Assembly (NCBI RefSeq): GCF_014191605.1
Contig: NZ_JACHWU010000002.1
Span: 620,001-684,000, forward strand
DNA: 64,000 bases
Direction of reading: 5' to 3'
DNA from: Prauserella isguenensis
GTDB lineage: Bacteria > Actinomycetota > Actinomycetes > Mycobacteriales > Pseudonocardiaceae
Shown: piece by piece, positions 50,325 through 62,214 of the stretch
Numbering within the stretch: position 1 is the stretch's first letter
Layout: each line of letters begins with the position of its first letter
Made by a program: the position numbers and the translations under genes
The notes under the pieces: model-generated
What the model was told of the DNA's origin: nothing
The model's input: the letters and a program-made list of their open reading frames with translations, nothing else
The model's database searches: none

Positions 50325-50822
50325 GTGGAGTCACCGATCATTCGCCGCGCCCGCATCGCCGACGTCCGCACCATCAAACGACTCGTCGACGCCAACGCAG
50401 GCAGGGTGCTCCTCGAGAAGGACCTGGTCACGCTCTACGAGGCCGTGCAGGAATTCTGGGTCGCCGAACTCGACGGCGAGCTCGTCGGCTGCGGGGCACT
50501 GCACGTGTTGTGGGAGGACCTCGCCGAGATCCGCACCGTGGCGGTCGACCGCGCGGCCCGCGGCCACGGCATCGGGCACGCCCTGGTGTCGGCGCTGATC
50601 GACCTCGCACGCAGGCTCGGGCTGCCCCGGCTGTTCGTGCTGACGTTCGAGACCGACTTCTTCAGCAGGCACGGCTTCCGCGCCATCGACGGCGCGCCCG
50701 TCCCGCAGGAGGTCTACGACGAGATGCGCCGCTCCCCCGACACGGGCGTCGCCGAGTTCCTCGACCTGCCGTTCGTCAAGCCCAACACCCTCGGCAACAC
50801 ACGCATGCTCCTCGAGCTCTGA
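50325..50822 (+). CDS. argA: amino-acid N-acetyltransferase (short ArgA type)
   Basis: 165 residues, GNAT fold. [33 protein letters not shown], then [39 protein letters not shown] (acetyl-CoA pyrophosphate loop), and [15 protein letters not shown]. It matches the stand-alone N-acetylglutamate synthase of M. tuberculosis (Rv2747), also located between pgsA and ftsK. It starts arginine synthesis. Convergent with ftsK. Confidence 0.9.
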   Translation: MESPIIRRARIADVRTIKRLVDANAGRVLLEKDLVTLYEAVQEFWVAELDGELVGCGALHVLWEDLAEIRTVAVDRAARGHGIGHALVSALIDLARRLGLPRLFVLTFETDFFSRHGFRAIDGAPVPQEVYDEMRRSPDTGVAEFLDLPFVKPNTLGNTRMLLEL

Positions 50823-50891
50823 CCCCGCCGGTACGCCGGCTGACGCCTGCCTGGGGGTCTCAGCGCGCTCGGGGGTGCGAGCCGTGGGGCG

Positions 50892-53621
50892 TCACTGCTC
50901 CTCGGGCTGGTCGTCACCGGACGGTGGCGGATCGTCGCCGCGGATGAACGCCAGCGTCGCAGGCAGGTCGTCCGGTTTGACCAGCACGTCGCGGGCCTTC
51001 GACCCCTCGGAGGGGCCGACGACTCCCCTGCTCTCGAGCAGGTCCATCAGCCGTCCCGCCTTGGCGAAGCCGACGCGGAGCTTGCGCTGCAGCATCGACG
51101 TCGAGCCGAACTGCGAGGTCACCACGAGCTCGGTGGCCTGCAGCAGCACGTCGAGATCGTCGCCGATGTCCTCGTCGATCTGCTTCTTCTCGTCGGCCTT
51201 CGCCTGGGTGACGCCCTCGGTGTAATCGGGCTCGGCCTGCTGTTTGGTGAAGTCGACGACCGACTGGATCTCGTCGTCGCCGATGAACGAACCCTGGATT
51301 CGGATGGTCTTGCCCGCGCCCATCGGCAGGTACAGCCCGTCACCCATGCCGATCAGCTTCTCGGCACCCGGCTGGTCGAGGATGACCCGTGAGTCGGTCA
51401 GCGACGACGTGGCGAAGGCCAGCCGCGAGGGCACGTTCGTCTTGATCAGGCCGGTGACGACGTCGACCGACGGCCGCTGCGTCGCCAGCACCAGGTGGAT
51501 GCCGGCCGCACGCGCCTTCTGGGTGATGCGGACGATCGCGTCCTCGACGTCGCGCGGCGCGGTCATCATCAGGTCGGCGAGCTCGTCGACGATGGCGAGG
51601 ATGTACGGGTAGGGCCGGTACTCGCGCTCGCTGCCGGGCGGGGCCGTGATCTCGCCGGAGCGCACCTTCTCGTTGAAGTCGTCGATGTGGCGCACCCGGT
51701 TGGCCTGCATGTCCTGGTACCGCTGCTCCATCTCCTCCACCAGCCACGCCAGCGCCGCGGCGGCCTTCTTCGGCTGGGTGATGATGGGGGTGATCAGGTG
51801 CGGGATGCCCTCGTACGGCGTCAGCTCGACCATCTTCGGGTCGATGAGGATCATGCGGCACTCGTCGGGCGTCGACCGGGACAGCAGCGAGACGAGCATC
51901 GAGTTGACGAAGCTCGACTTACCGGAACCGGTCGAACCGGCCACCAGCAGGTGCGGCATCTTCGTGAGGTTCGCCGTCACGAAGTCGCCCTCGATGTCCT
52001 TACCGAGGCCGATCACCATCGGATGCGAGTCCTTGGCGGCCTTCGCCGACCGCAGGACGTCGCCGAGCCGCACCATCTCGCGGTCGGAGTTGGGCACCTC
52101 GATGCCGACGGCCGACTTGCCGGGGATCGGCGCCAGCAGCCGGACGTTGTCCGTGGCCACGGCGTAAGCGATGTTCTTCGTCAGTGCGGTGATCTTCTCG
52201 ACCTTCACGCCGGGGCCGAGTTCGACCTCGTAGCGCGTCACCGTCGGACCACGGACGAACCCGGTGACCTGGGCATCGATGTTGAACTGTTCCAGCACGC
52301 CGGTGATCGACTCGATCATGGCGTCGTTGACCTTGCTGCGGGCCTTCGGCGGGTCGCCGAGCGTGAGCAGGTCTGGCGGCGGCAGGGTGTAGTCGCCGTC
52401 GACGGTGCGCGTGATCGCCAACGCGGGCTCGGCCTGCGCTGTCTCGGACTTCGCCTCCGCCTTCTCCGCGGCCTTCGCGGCGGGCTTCGCGACGGCCTTC
52501 TCGGCGGCTCCTCCGGCGGCCTTGTCGGCGGTCTTCGGCCGAGCCGCGGCCTGCTCCGTCGCACTCGCCGCGGCGTCCTCGCCATCGAGCATCTCGTCCA
52601 GCGTCGAGGATCCCGACGCGGATTGCCGCCGCCGCGACGGCTTCCGCAACCGCACCGCGGACGGATCACCCTCGGCCACGCGACCGGCACCGCGGGCCCC
52701 GCGCGGCGAATCGTCGTCGGCCTCGACGTCACCGGCGTCGTCGGCGGGCTCGGTGCCCCATTCGCTGAGCCGCCGCGGAATGTCGCGCACCGGCGTTCCG
52801 GTGAATACGAGCACCCCGAACCCGAGCGCCAGCACCAGCAGCGGCGCGGCCACCCACACGGTGACCCCGCGGGCGAGCAGGTCACCCGAGAACCAGCCGA
52901 GCCCTCCGCCCGCGTACATCAGGCCCTCGTGCCCCTGCGGCCGCGCGTTGATCAGGTGCAGCAGGCCGAGCACAGCCAGGCCCATCAGCAACAGCCCGAT
53001 GACCCGGCGCGGACGCGTGTCCGAATTCGGCTCCGAGCGCATCAACGCGACGGCAAGTACGAGCAGCACGAGCGGGATCGCCACCGAGCCTGCACCGAAC
53101 ACCGTGCGCATGCCGATCGTGACGATCTCCCCGATCGGTCCGGCGCTCTCCCACAGCACGCCGACGGCCGTGACGAGCGCCAGCGCGATCAGGCCGAGCG
53201 CAAGACCGTCCCTGCGATGCTCGGGCTCGAGCTCACGGGTGCGGCCGACCGTACGGGCCAGCCCGCCGACGGCTTTCGCCGCGAGGTTCCAGCCGCCGCG
53301 TACGGCCGATCCCGAGCCGCGCGTGGCCCCCGGCTTCGCACCGCCGCCCTTGCCGCCCGTGGCGGGCTTCCTGGCCGGTGTACGCGAGGACGACGCCGTC
53401 CGCGTGCGCGCCGACGAGGCCCCCTTGGCCCCGCCGCTGCCCTTCGCCGCGCTGCCCTTCGCCGCGCCGCCCTTCGCCGCGCCGCCCTTCGTGGCGGCGG
53501 AGGTGCGCGCACCCGATCCCCGGGCACCGCCCGAGCCACGAGACCCGCCGGACTTGGCGCCGGAACCGCCCGATCCCCGCGCCGCGCCGCCCCGGCCTTT
53601 CGTCACCGACCCACTCGCCAT
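50892..53621 (-). CDS. ftsK: DNA translocase FtsK
   Basis: 909 residues. The first 110 are a Gly/Ala/Ser/Lys repeat region with AAKGG units encoded by 15-bp tandem repeats (about 53437-53490). Four membrane helices follow (about 145-275), then an Ala/Lys/Glu linker. The motor has Walker A VAGSTGSGKSSFVNSM and Walker B MILIDPKMVELTPYEG region. The gamma winged-helix domain VVTSQFGSTSMLQRKLRVGFAKAGRLMDLLE ends it. FtsK pumps chromosome ends through the septum toward dif. ATG start 53621. Confidence 0.95.
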   Translation of the reverse strand: MASGSVTKGRGGAARGSGGSGAKSGGSRGSGGARGSGARTSAATKGGAAKGGAAKGSAAKGSGGAKGASSARTRTASSSRTPARKPATGGKGGGAKPGATRGSGSAVRGGWNLAAKAVGGLARTVGRTRELEPEHRRDGLALGLIALALVTAVGVLWESAGPIGEIVTIGMRTVFGAGSVAIPLVLLVLAVALMRSEPNSDTRPRRVIGLLLMGLAVLGLLHLINARPQGHEGLMYAGGGLGWFSGDLLARGVTVWVAAPLLVLALGFGVLVFTGTPVRDIPRRLSEWGTEPADDAGDVEADDDSPRGARGAGRVAEGDPSAVRLRKPSRRRQSASGSSTLDEMLDGEDAAASATEQAAARPKTADKAAGGAAEKAVAKPAAKAAEKAEAKSETAQAEPALAITRTVDGDYTLPPPDLLTLGDPPKARSKVNDAMIESITGVLEQFNIDAQVTGFVRGPTVTRYEVELGPGVKVEKITALTKNIAYAVATDNVRLLAPIPGKSAVGIEVPNSDREMVRLGDVLRSAKAAKDSHPMVIGLGKDIEGDFVTANLTKMPHLLVAGSTGSGKSSFVNSMLVSLLSRSTPDECRMILIDPKMVELTPYEGIPHLITPIITQPKKAAAALAWLVEEMEQRYQDMQANRVRHIDDFNEKVRSGEITAPPGSEREYRPYPYILAIVDELADLMMTAPRDVEDAIVRITQKARAAGIHLVLATQRPSVDVVTGLIKTNVPSRLAFATSSLTDSRVILDQPGAEKLIGMGDGLYLPMGAGKTIRIQGSFIGDDEIQSVVDFTKQQAEPDYTEGVTQAKADEKKQIDEDIGDDLDVLLQATELVVTSQFGSTSMLQRKLRVGFAKAGRLMDLLESRGVVGPSEGSKARDVLVKPDDLPATLAFIRGDDPPPSGDDQPEEQ

Positions 53622-53762
53622 GTCCCCACGGTAACCGGATCACCACCTGCGTCCCAGCCGCCACACGCGGCCCGCGCGTCACGAACGACGAGGTCACACC
53701 GCGACCCCCGCTTCGCCGCCCGGGAGGCTGCGCTCGTCCGTGCGCGTGACATCCTTCTGGGC

Positions 53763-54587
53763 ATGCTGAGCGGTACCACCGGCAGTTCCACCGACGATCA
53801 CGCTCCGTCACGAGGTGGCGGGACCCCGGCGATCTGGCGCGCGATGCTCGCCGCGGACCACAATCTCGTCCGCGTCGCGGGCAGGTTGCGGGTCACCGGA
53901 TCCGTCCCGCGGCGACTGCGCGGAAGGCCGCTGCTCATCGCGGCGAACCACATCGGCAACTTCGACCCGTTCGTGCTGATGGCCGCGTGCCGGTCGATCG
54001 GACTGGCTCCGCGGTTCATGCTCGCGGGCGGCCTGCTGGACGCCCCGGTGCTCGGCTCCGCCCTGAAGGCCAGCGGCCACCTGCGGGTCGACCGCGGTTC
54101 GGCCTCGGCCGTGCAGCAGTTCGCCGACGCCGTCGACGAACTCAGGTCGACGCGGGTGCCGATCATCGTCTACCCCGAGGGCCGGATCAGCCACGACCGT
54201 GGTCTGTGGCCCGAACGCGGCAAGACGGGCCTCGCCCGGCTCGCGCTCGGATCCGGCGTGCCGGTCGTGCCGGTCAGCCAGTGGGGAGCCCACGAGGCCG
54301 TCTACTGGGGCACCCCGACCGTCAGCGGGCTCGGCGACCTCGTTCCCCTGGCACGTTCCGGTTTCACCTCGCCGCTGCGCAGGCCGACCTTCCGGGTCCA
54401 CTTCGGCGAACCGGTCGACCTCGCCGAGTTCGACGCGGGCACACCCGGCCATGCGGTGAAGGCACACGCCAAGATCATGCGGACCATCACCGAAGGGCTC
54501 GTCCCGCTGCGCCGCGACGAACCCGACGTCCCGAGGTTCCGGGATCCGACAAGGCCGACGGACACGGTCAGTCCGTGGCACCCGTGA
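53763..54587 (+). CDS. PlsC-family acyltransferase
   Basis: 274 residues. ANHIGNFDPFVLMA is the HX4D motif; GHLRVDRGSAS and VYPEGRISHDRGLWPERGKTGLARLALGSGVPVVPV are the substrate-binding blocks. It is the second lysophosphatidate-acyltransferase-like gene in the window, clearly different in sequence from the one at 16049; it may act on another lysolipid or glycolipid. Its 3' end overlaps the convergent lrp gene by 20 bp. The start ATG at 53763 is tentative because no ribosome site is evident. Confidence 0.85.
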   Translation: MLSGTTGSSTDDHAPSRGGGTPAIWRAMLAADHNLVRVAGRLRVTGSVPRRLRGRPLLIAANHIGNFDPFVLMAACRSIGLAPRFMLAGGLLDAPVLGSALKASGHLRVDRGSASAVQQFADAVDELRSTRVPIIVYPEGRISHDRGLWPERGKTGLARLALGSGVPVVPVSQWGAHEAVYWGTPTVSGLGDLVPLARSGFTSPLRRPTFRVHFGEPVDLAEFDAGTPGHAVKAHAKIMRTITEGLVPLRRDEPDVPRFRDPTRPTDTVSPWHP

Positions 54588-55077
54588 CCCCGCCGACCCC
54601 GTCCGGTCCACGCGTCGGGAGCGCCGACCCGGTGCGCACCGGGTCGAGGACGAACAGCGTCGTGTAGCGCTTGACGTTGGGGTCCTGCTGGAACAGCCGT
54701 TTGGCGACCTCGTTCTCCCGGCGCATCCCCACGCAGGCGAGCACCACGACGTAGTCGTAGTCGCCGGAGACCTCGTAGGCCTGCTGCACCTCCGGCACCT
54801 CCAGCAGCCGCTCCCGGTAACGACGTCCCTCCTCGGGGGTGTCGTCCTCGATGGTCACGAGACAGACGGCGAGGATCACCTCGGGCACGTGCCGGGGATC
54901 GAGCACCGCGACGTTGTGGCTCAGCAGACCCGCACAGCGGTAGCGCTGCACGCGGCGCAGCACCGCGCTCGGGGACAACCCCACCTCGTCGCCCAGGTCC
55001 CGCAGCGTGCGGGAGGCGTCGCGCTGCAGCAGGGCGAGCAGGTCGTGGTCGAGGTCGTCCAGCCGCAGATCGCTCAC
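54568..55077 (-). CDS. Lrp/AsnC-family regulator
   Basis: 169 residues from a GTG at 55077. The helix-turn-helix is LDHDLLALLQRDASRTLRDLGDEVGLSPSAVLRRVQRY. The ligand-binding RAM domain contains VTIEDDTPEEGRRYRERLLEVPEVQQAYEVSGDYDYVVVLAC. It is divergent from an EamA exporter gene, a common pair in which the regulator controls amino-acid or metabolite export. A palindrome covers its own start codon, pointing to autoregulation. The ligand is not predictable. Confidence 0.9.
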   Translation of the reverse strand: MSDLRLDDLDHDLLALLQRDASRTLRDLGDEVGLSPSAVLRRVQRYRCAGLLSHNVAVLDPRHVPEVILAVCLVTIEDDTPEEGRRYRERLLEVPEVQQAYEVSGDYDYVVVLACVGMRRENEVAKRLFQQDPNVKRYTTLFVLDPVRTGSALPTRGPDGVGGVTGATD

Positions 55078-55092
55078 GCAACAATTTTGCGT
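55076..55092. promoter_or_regulatory. palindrome ACGCAA-CAATT-TTGCGT at the lrp start
   Basis: A perfect 6+5+6 inverted repeat overlapping the lrp GTG, with an AT-rich centre as in Lrp/AsnC sites. It sits 92 bp before the divergent eamA gene and could control both. Confidence 0.65.
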
Positions 55093-55184
55093 CTCACCGG
55101 GACGATTTTCAATCGGCCCCACCCCGGTTCCCGCTACCGTCATCGGCGTCCCCCTCCGTTCGACCCTGCGAGGAACACGCCCGC

Positions 55185-56189
55185 ATGACCACGACGCGGC
55201 CCGCACAGCAGGCCGGCGGCGACGCCGCCCCCGTTCCACCCACCCCGCTTCGCCCGCACGCCGGCCGTGGCGTGCTGTTGCTGGTGGTGGCGTCGCTCTG
55301 CTTCGGCAGTTCCGGCGTGATCGGCAAACCCGCGATGACCGCGGGGCTCGGCCCGGAGCAGGTCGCGGCCGCGCGGATCGGGATCGCCGCGCTGGTCATG
55401 CTCACGTGCGTCGCGCTGCTGCGCCCTTCGCTGCTGCGGGTGCGGCGCGCGCAATGGCGGCTGCTGGTCGCCTACGGCCTGCTCGGCGTCGCGGGCGTGC
55501 AGCTGCTGTACTTCGTGGCCGCGTCCCGCATCCCCGTCGGCGTGGCGATCCTGCTGGAGTTCACCTCGCCGGTGCTCGTGGCGCTGTGGGTCCGGTTCGT
55601 CCGGCGCGTGCGACTGCCGTGGCCGATGTGGCTGGGCATCGCCTGCGCCCTCACCGGGCTGGCCATGGTGGCGCGGATCGGCGGCGGAATCACGCTCGAC
55701 GCGATCGGCCTGCTCGCCGGCGCCGGCGCGGCCGTGTGCTCGGCGGCGTACTTCCTGCTCGGGGAACGCGGCGTCGCCGAGCAGCACCCGCTCGGCATGG
55801 TCACGTGGGGAATGACGGTCGGCGGCGTCGCCATGTGCGTCGTCGCACCGCCGTGGACGTGGCCCGGCGACGTGGTGACGGCGCCGGCCGAACTCGGACC
55901 GTGGCAGCCGCCGGTATGGGTGCTGCTGATCGCGGTGGCCCTGCTGTCGACGGTGCTGGCCTACAGCTCGGGCACCGCATCCCTGCGCCATCTTCCCGCG
56001 GCCGCGGCGAGCGTGCTCGCGCTCATGGAGCCACTGATCGCCACGGGACTCGCCTGGCTGCTGCTCGGCGAGGCGCTCACCTGGACACAGGTGCTCGGCG
56101 CGGCGATCCTGCTGGGCGGCGCCGCGCTGGTCCAGCTGACGTCACCGAAGAAGCAGCCCGTCGGCGAACCCCTCCCGGTGGCCGACTGA
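55185..56189 (+). CDS. EamA/DMT-family exporter
   Basis: 334 residues, ten hydrophobic helices in two EamA repeats. The first repeat begins GVLLLVVASLCFGSSGVIGKPAM and ends near VRFVRRVRLPWPMWLGIACALTGL. The second ends in ALMEPLIATGLAWLLLGEALTWTQVLGAAILLGGAALVQL. Drug/metabolite transporters of this class export amino acids or related metabolites by proton exchange. It is divergent from the Lrp-type regulator, which probably senses the exported compound. Confidence 0.9.
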   Translation: MTTTRPAQQAGGDAAPVPPTPLRPHAGRGVLLLVVASLCFGSSGVIGKPAMTAGLGPEQVAAARIGIAALVMLTCVALLRPSLLRVRRAQWRLLVAYGLLGVAGVQLLYFVAASRIPVGVAILLEFTSPVLVALWVRFVRRVRLPWPMWLGIACALTGLAMVARIGGGITLDAIGLLAGAGAAVCSAAYFLLGERGVAEQHPLGMVTWGMTVGGVAMCVVAPPWTWPGDVVTAPAELGPWQPPVWVLLIAVALLSTVLAYSSGTASLRHLPAAAASVLALMEPLIATGLAWLLLGEALTWTQVLGAAILLGGAALVQLTSPKKQPVGEPLPVAD

Positions 56190-56321
56190 CTCCGCCACGC
56201 TCCACCACGCGTGTCCTGCACCCGTGCGCGTACTCCGCGTTCCCGCCCGTCCCGTTCGGCAGTGCTCGTCGGCGGCGCCCGCGCCCCGGCAGCGCCGCCA
56301 GTACCGGCGACCCTGCGGGCC

Positions 56322-56348
56322 GCGGGCGTCCCGATTCCGGGCGCCCGC
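56322..56348. terminator. hairpin between eamA and rnj
   Basis: GCGGGCG/CGCCCGC with inner CCCG-ATTC-CGGG and one bulged T. It lies 2 bp from the RNase J stop in the convergent gap. Confidence 0.65.
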
Positions 56349-56350
56349 GC

Positions 56351-59277
<2,927 letters not shown>

Positions 59278-60804
59278 TCAGGCGATGCCCCGCGTGGCCG
59301 TCCCCTCGAGCCTGCCGCTGTCGGCGGGAACCAGGAAACACAGCACGCCGCGGACCGGCGAGTCGAAGTCGTCGGCGGGCTCCTGGTTCCACTCGTCCTC
59401 GGTCGGCACCAGTGCCAGGAACCGCAGGCCCGGCCGCTCGTCGTCCCGGACCCGGTTGGTGTGGAACGTCGCCGTGCACTTGGCCTCGGCGAAGGCACGC
59501 AGCCGGTCCTCGCCCGGGTACGTCGCCGCCGCGACGTCGGAATCGCTCGACTCCGGCACCGCGAGGGCGATCTCGAACAGCTGCGCGTCGTGGGCCTCGT
59601 CCTCGCAGTCGACCCAATTGCTCGACGCGAGCGCCCGGCCGCTCGCGAGCGGCGTGTTGACGCAGTAGTTCGACCTGCCGTCGATGTCGTAGGTGGCGAT
59701 GTCGCCACCGCGGCCGTAGGTCAGGGTCTCGTCCATCGCGTCGTCGACCGCGGGGCCCCACAACGGCTTGCCCGCGAAGAATCCGCCGACCAGCAGCGCC
59801 ACCGCCGCCACGGCGCCGCCCGCGGTCAGCAGCTTGCGCCGCGTCCGGTTCGCGGGCGCGGGACCCGGGCCCGGCGTCGCGGCGAGTGTCGGCGGACCGC
59901 CGTGGTGCATGGCCGTGGCCTGGGCGTCACCACCGGGCGGGGTGTGCGGCCCGGGCTGCGCCGCGGCGGTCAGCAGCCCCCGCGCGTGACCCGCCGGGAT
60001 CCGCGCCTCGGGCGCCGTGGTCAGCATGCCCATGATCGCCGAAGCCAGCGGACCGTGGGCCCGCGCCAGCGGCGGCATCTCGTGCATGATCGCGTGCAAC
60101 GTCGCCGCGGTGGTCGACCGTTGGAACGGCAGCGCGCCCTCCGCCGCGAAGTACAGCGCCGCACCGAGCGACCACAGGTCGGAGGCGGCGAGCGCCTCCT
60201 GTCCCGCGACGCGCTCGGGAGCCATGAACGCCGGTGAGCCGACGAGCATGCCGCTCGTGGTGATCCGCGGATCGTCGACGGCCTGCGCGATGCCGAAATC
60301 GGTCAGCTTCACCCGCCCGTTCGGTGCGACCATGATGTTGCCGGGCTTGACGTCGCGATGGACGATCCCGGCCCGGTGCGCGGCCTCGAGCGCCGACAGG
60401 ACCTGCTCACCGATCCGCGCCACCTCGTGTGCGGGCAGCGGGCCACGCCGGTCGACCAGCTCGGACAGGGTCGGTGCCTCGACCAGTTCCATGACGATGA
60501 ACGTCGCGTCGCCGTCGGCGACGACGTCGAACACCGTCACCACGGCCGGATCGTTGAGCCGTCCGCCGGTGCGAACCTCGCGCAGGATGCGCTCGGAGAA
60601 CACACCCGCGTCCTCGGCGCCGTCCGGCAACCGCAGTTCCTTCACCGCGACGTGCCTGCCGATCACGGTGTCCTCGCCGCGCCAGACGACGCCCATGCCG
60701 CCGCGGCCCAATTCCTCCAGCAGGGCGTACCGCCCGGCCACCGTGCGCAACGGCGCGTGCGCCCGGGTACTCGAATCGGTGTGCTGCTCGGGGTTCTCGG
60801 TCAC
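59278..60804 (-). CDS. receptor-type Ser/Thr protein kinase
   Basis: 508 residues. The Pkn-type kinase domain has the glycine loop ELGRGGMGVVWRG, catalytic Lys55, HRDVKPGN (Asp151), DFG (169-171) and APERV. A Pro/Gly linker leads to one membrane helix (about 326-346). The external domain has three to four cysteines (NYCVNT, VDCEDE, KCTATF, LCFLVP) and resembles septum-formation-type extracellular domains. It probably senses an envelope signal and phosphorylates division or cell-wall proteins. GTG start with a GAGGG site. It is a single gene. Confidence 0.88.
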   Translation of the reverse strand: MTENPEQHTDSSTRAHAPLRTVAGRYALLEELGRGGMGVVWRGEDTVIGRHVAVKELRLPDGAEDAGVFSERILREVRTGGRLNDPAVVTVFDVVADGDATFIVMELVEAPTLSELVDRRGPLPAHEVARIGEQVLSALEAAHRAGIVHRDVKPGNIMVAPNGRVKLTDFGIAQAVDDPRITTSGMLVGSPAFMAPERVAGQEALAASDLWSLGAALYFAAEGALPFQRSTTAATLHAIMHEMPPLARAHGPLASAIMGMLTTAPEARIPAGHARGLLTAAAQPGPHTPPGGDAQATAMHHGGPPTLAATPGPGPAPANRTRRKLLTAGGAVAAVALLVGGFFAGKPLWGPAVDDAMDETLTYGRGGDIATYDIDGRSNYCVNTPLASGRALASSNWVDCEDEAHDAQLFEIALAVPESSDSDVAAATYPGEDRLRAFAEAKCTATFHTNRVRDDERPGLRFLALVPTEDEWNQEPADDFDSPVRGVLCFLVPADSGRLEGTATRGIA

Positions 60805-60859
60805 ACGCCCTCACTTCGTCCTCGCGGTGCGCGCCGCATCCTAGCGGCGCATCACCCGG

Positions 60860-61261
60860 TCAGACGTCGGCGCGGTGCACCTCGTGCCCTCCGGATCGCA
60901 ACGCGTCGATCGCCCGGTCCAGATCGCCGCCCGCGACCAGGAAGTGGTCGGTGTCGAAGGTCGAGACCGCGAACAGTGCCACCCCGGCGGCCGCGAGCTC
61001 GCTCGACAGCGCGGCGACGATGCCGGTGAGGCTGAACGCGAGCGGGCCGCGCACGGTCAGCAACCGCCACCCCGGCTCCTCACGGTCGGCGGCGATCACC
61101 CGCTCGGACGGCCCGACCACCGACAGCTCCTCGGCCGTGCGGACCACGGAGACCAATTCCCCGCCCGGTGGATCGAGCAGCCCCGCAGGCACGGGTGCGG
61201 CCGCGTCGTACCGGGCGACCGTGTACTCCCCGGGCTGGACGTCGATGGCGAGCCGGCGCAT
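60860..61261 (-). CDS. ACT-domain protein
   Basis: 133 residues from an ATG at 61261. MRRLAIDVQPGEYTVARYDAA starts the protein, and WRLLTVRGPLAFSLTGIVAALSSELAAAGVALFAVSTFDTDHFLV is the ACT fold that binds small effectors, followed by a second ACT-like helix. Such stand-alone proteins are often annotated as amino-acid-binding regulators. It lies 8 bp downstream of thyX, so it is probably cotranscribed. Ligand unknown. Confidence 0.8.
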   Translation of the reverse strand: MRRLAIDVQPGEYTVARYDAAAPVPAGLLDPPGGELVSVVRTAEELSVVGPSERVIAADREEPGWRLLTVRGPLAFSLTGIVAALSSELAAAGVALFAVSTFDTDHFLVAGGDLDRAIDALRSGGHEVHRADV

Positions 61262-61269
61262 GGATCCCC

Positions 61270-62022
61270 TCACCCTTCCGCAACGCGGGGACTGGTCGCG
61301 ACCTCGGTGCCGTCCGGCAGCTCGGAGATCGTGAAATCGTCGAACACGTTCGGTGCGGCCTTCTGCAGCTCCCGCAGACAGGCCACGGCCAGCTTGCGGA
61401 TCTCGACGTCCGCGTGCTCGGTGGCGCGGACACCGACGAAGTGCCGCCATGCGCGGTAGTTGCCGGTGACGACGATCCGCGTCTCGGTGGCGTTCGGCAG
61501 CACCGCGCGCGCGGCCTGGCGGGCCTGCTTCCGGCGCAGCGTGGCGTTCGGCGCGTCGGCGAATTTCGCCTCGAGGCCGTCCAACAGCTCTCGGTACGCG
61601 TCCACACCGGCCTGCGCCGCGACGAGGAACTTCTCGTGGAGCTCCGGATCGTCGGCGATGACGTCCGGCTCGACGACCGCCGCGTCCTTCTCGGGCACGT
61701 ACCGCTGCGAGAGCTGCGAGTAGGAGAAGTGGCGGTGCCGGATCAGTTCGTGGGTCAGTGAGCGGGAGATGCCCGTGATGTAGAAGGTCACCGAGCCGTG
61801 TTCGAGGACCGACAGGTGGCCGACCTCGATGATGTGGTCGAGATAGCCGGCGTTCGTCGCGGTCTTCGGGTTGGGCTTCTGCCACGACTGGTAGCAGGCG
61901 CGGCCCGCGAACTCGGCGAGAGCCTGCCCGCCGTCGGCGTCGGTGCTCCACGCCACGTCCTCGGGCGGGAAGAACTCCGTCTTCGCGATCACGCGTACCT
62001 GCGGTGAGACCGTTTCGGCCAC
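61270..62022 (-). CDS. thyX: flavin-dependent thymidylate synthase
   Basis: 250 residues, the same length as M. tuberculosis ThyX. The signature [13 protein letters not shown] (95-107) is complete, preceded by [19 protein letters not shown]. It makes dTMP from dUMP using FAD and methylenetetrahydrofolate. The GTG start has AGGGAG 7 nt upstream. The gene is first of a small operon with the ACT protein and is divergent from the ribbon-helix-helix gene. dapA and rnj nearby repeat the mycobacterial order. Confidence 0.95.
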   Translation of the reverse strand: MAETVSPQVRVIAKTEFFPPEDVAWSTDADGGQALAEFAGRACYQSWQKPNPKTATNAGYLDHIIEVGHLSVLEHGSVTFYITGISRSLTHELIRHRHFSYSQLSQRYVPEKDAAVVEPDVIADDPELHEKFLVAAQAGVDAYRELLDGLEAKFADAPNATLRRKQARQAARAVLPNATETRIVVTGNYRAWRHFVGVRATEHADVEIRKLAVACLRELQKAAPNVFDDFTISELPDGTEVATSPRVAEG

Positions 62023-62183
62023 GTCCGACTCCCTCTGCCGACGACTCCGCAGGCAGCGTACTGCCCGGCCCCGGTGGCGCCCGAGGCCAGCCCGACACCA
62101 CCGGGCCACGCCACCGCCCGCCGCCACCGGGCACGACCATGGGCGACACCCCCAGAACCGCATGACGCCATACCTGAATTGCG

Positions 62184-62214
62184 TGACATCACTTGTGGTG
62201 TCACAGTGATGTCA
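62184..62214. promoter_or_regulatory. three-copy GTGATGTCAC operator on the RHH start
   Basis: TGACATCAC (62184-62192) is the exact inverted copy of GTGATGTCA (62206-62214). GTGGTGTCAC (62195-62204) lies between them in direct orientation with the latter. The last copy ends on the A of the start codon at 62214. Closely spaced half-sites of this kind are typical of ribbon-helix-helix autorepression. Confidence 0.7.

Noticed and set aside
51495-54587. A 1030-codon open frame on the plus strand
   Set aside because: Only the last 274 codons (from 53763) read as a protein family. The rest is antisense to ftsK and has the Arg/His/Gly-rich composition of a high-GC shadow frame.
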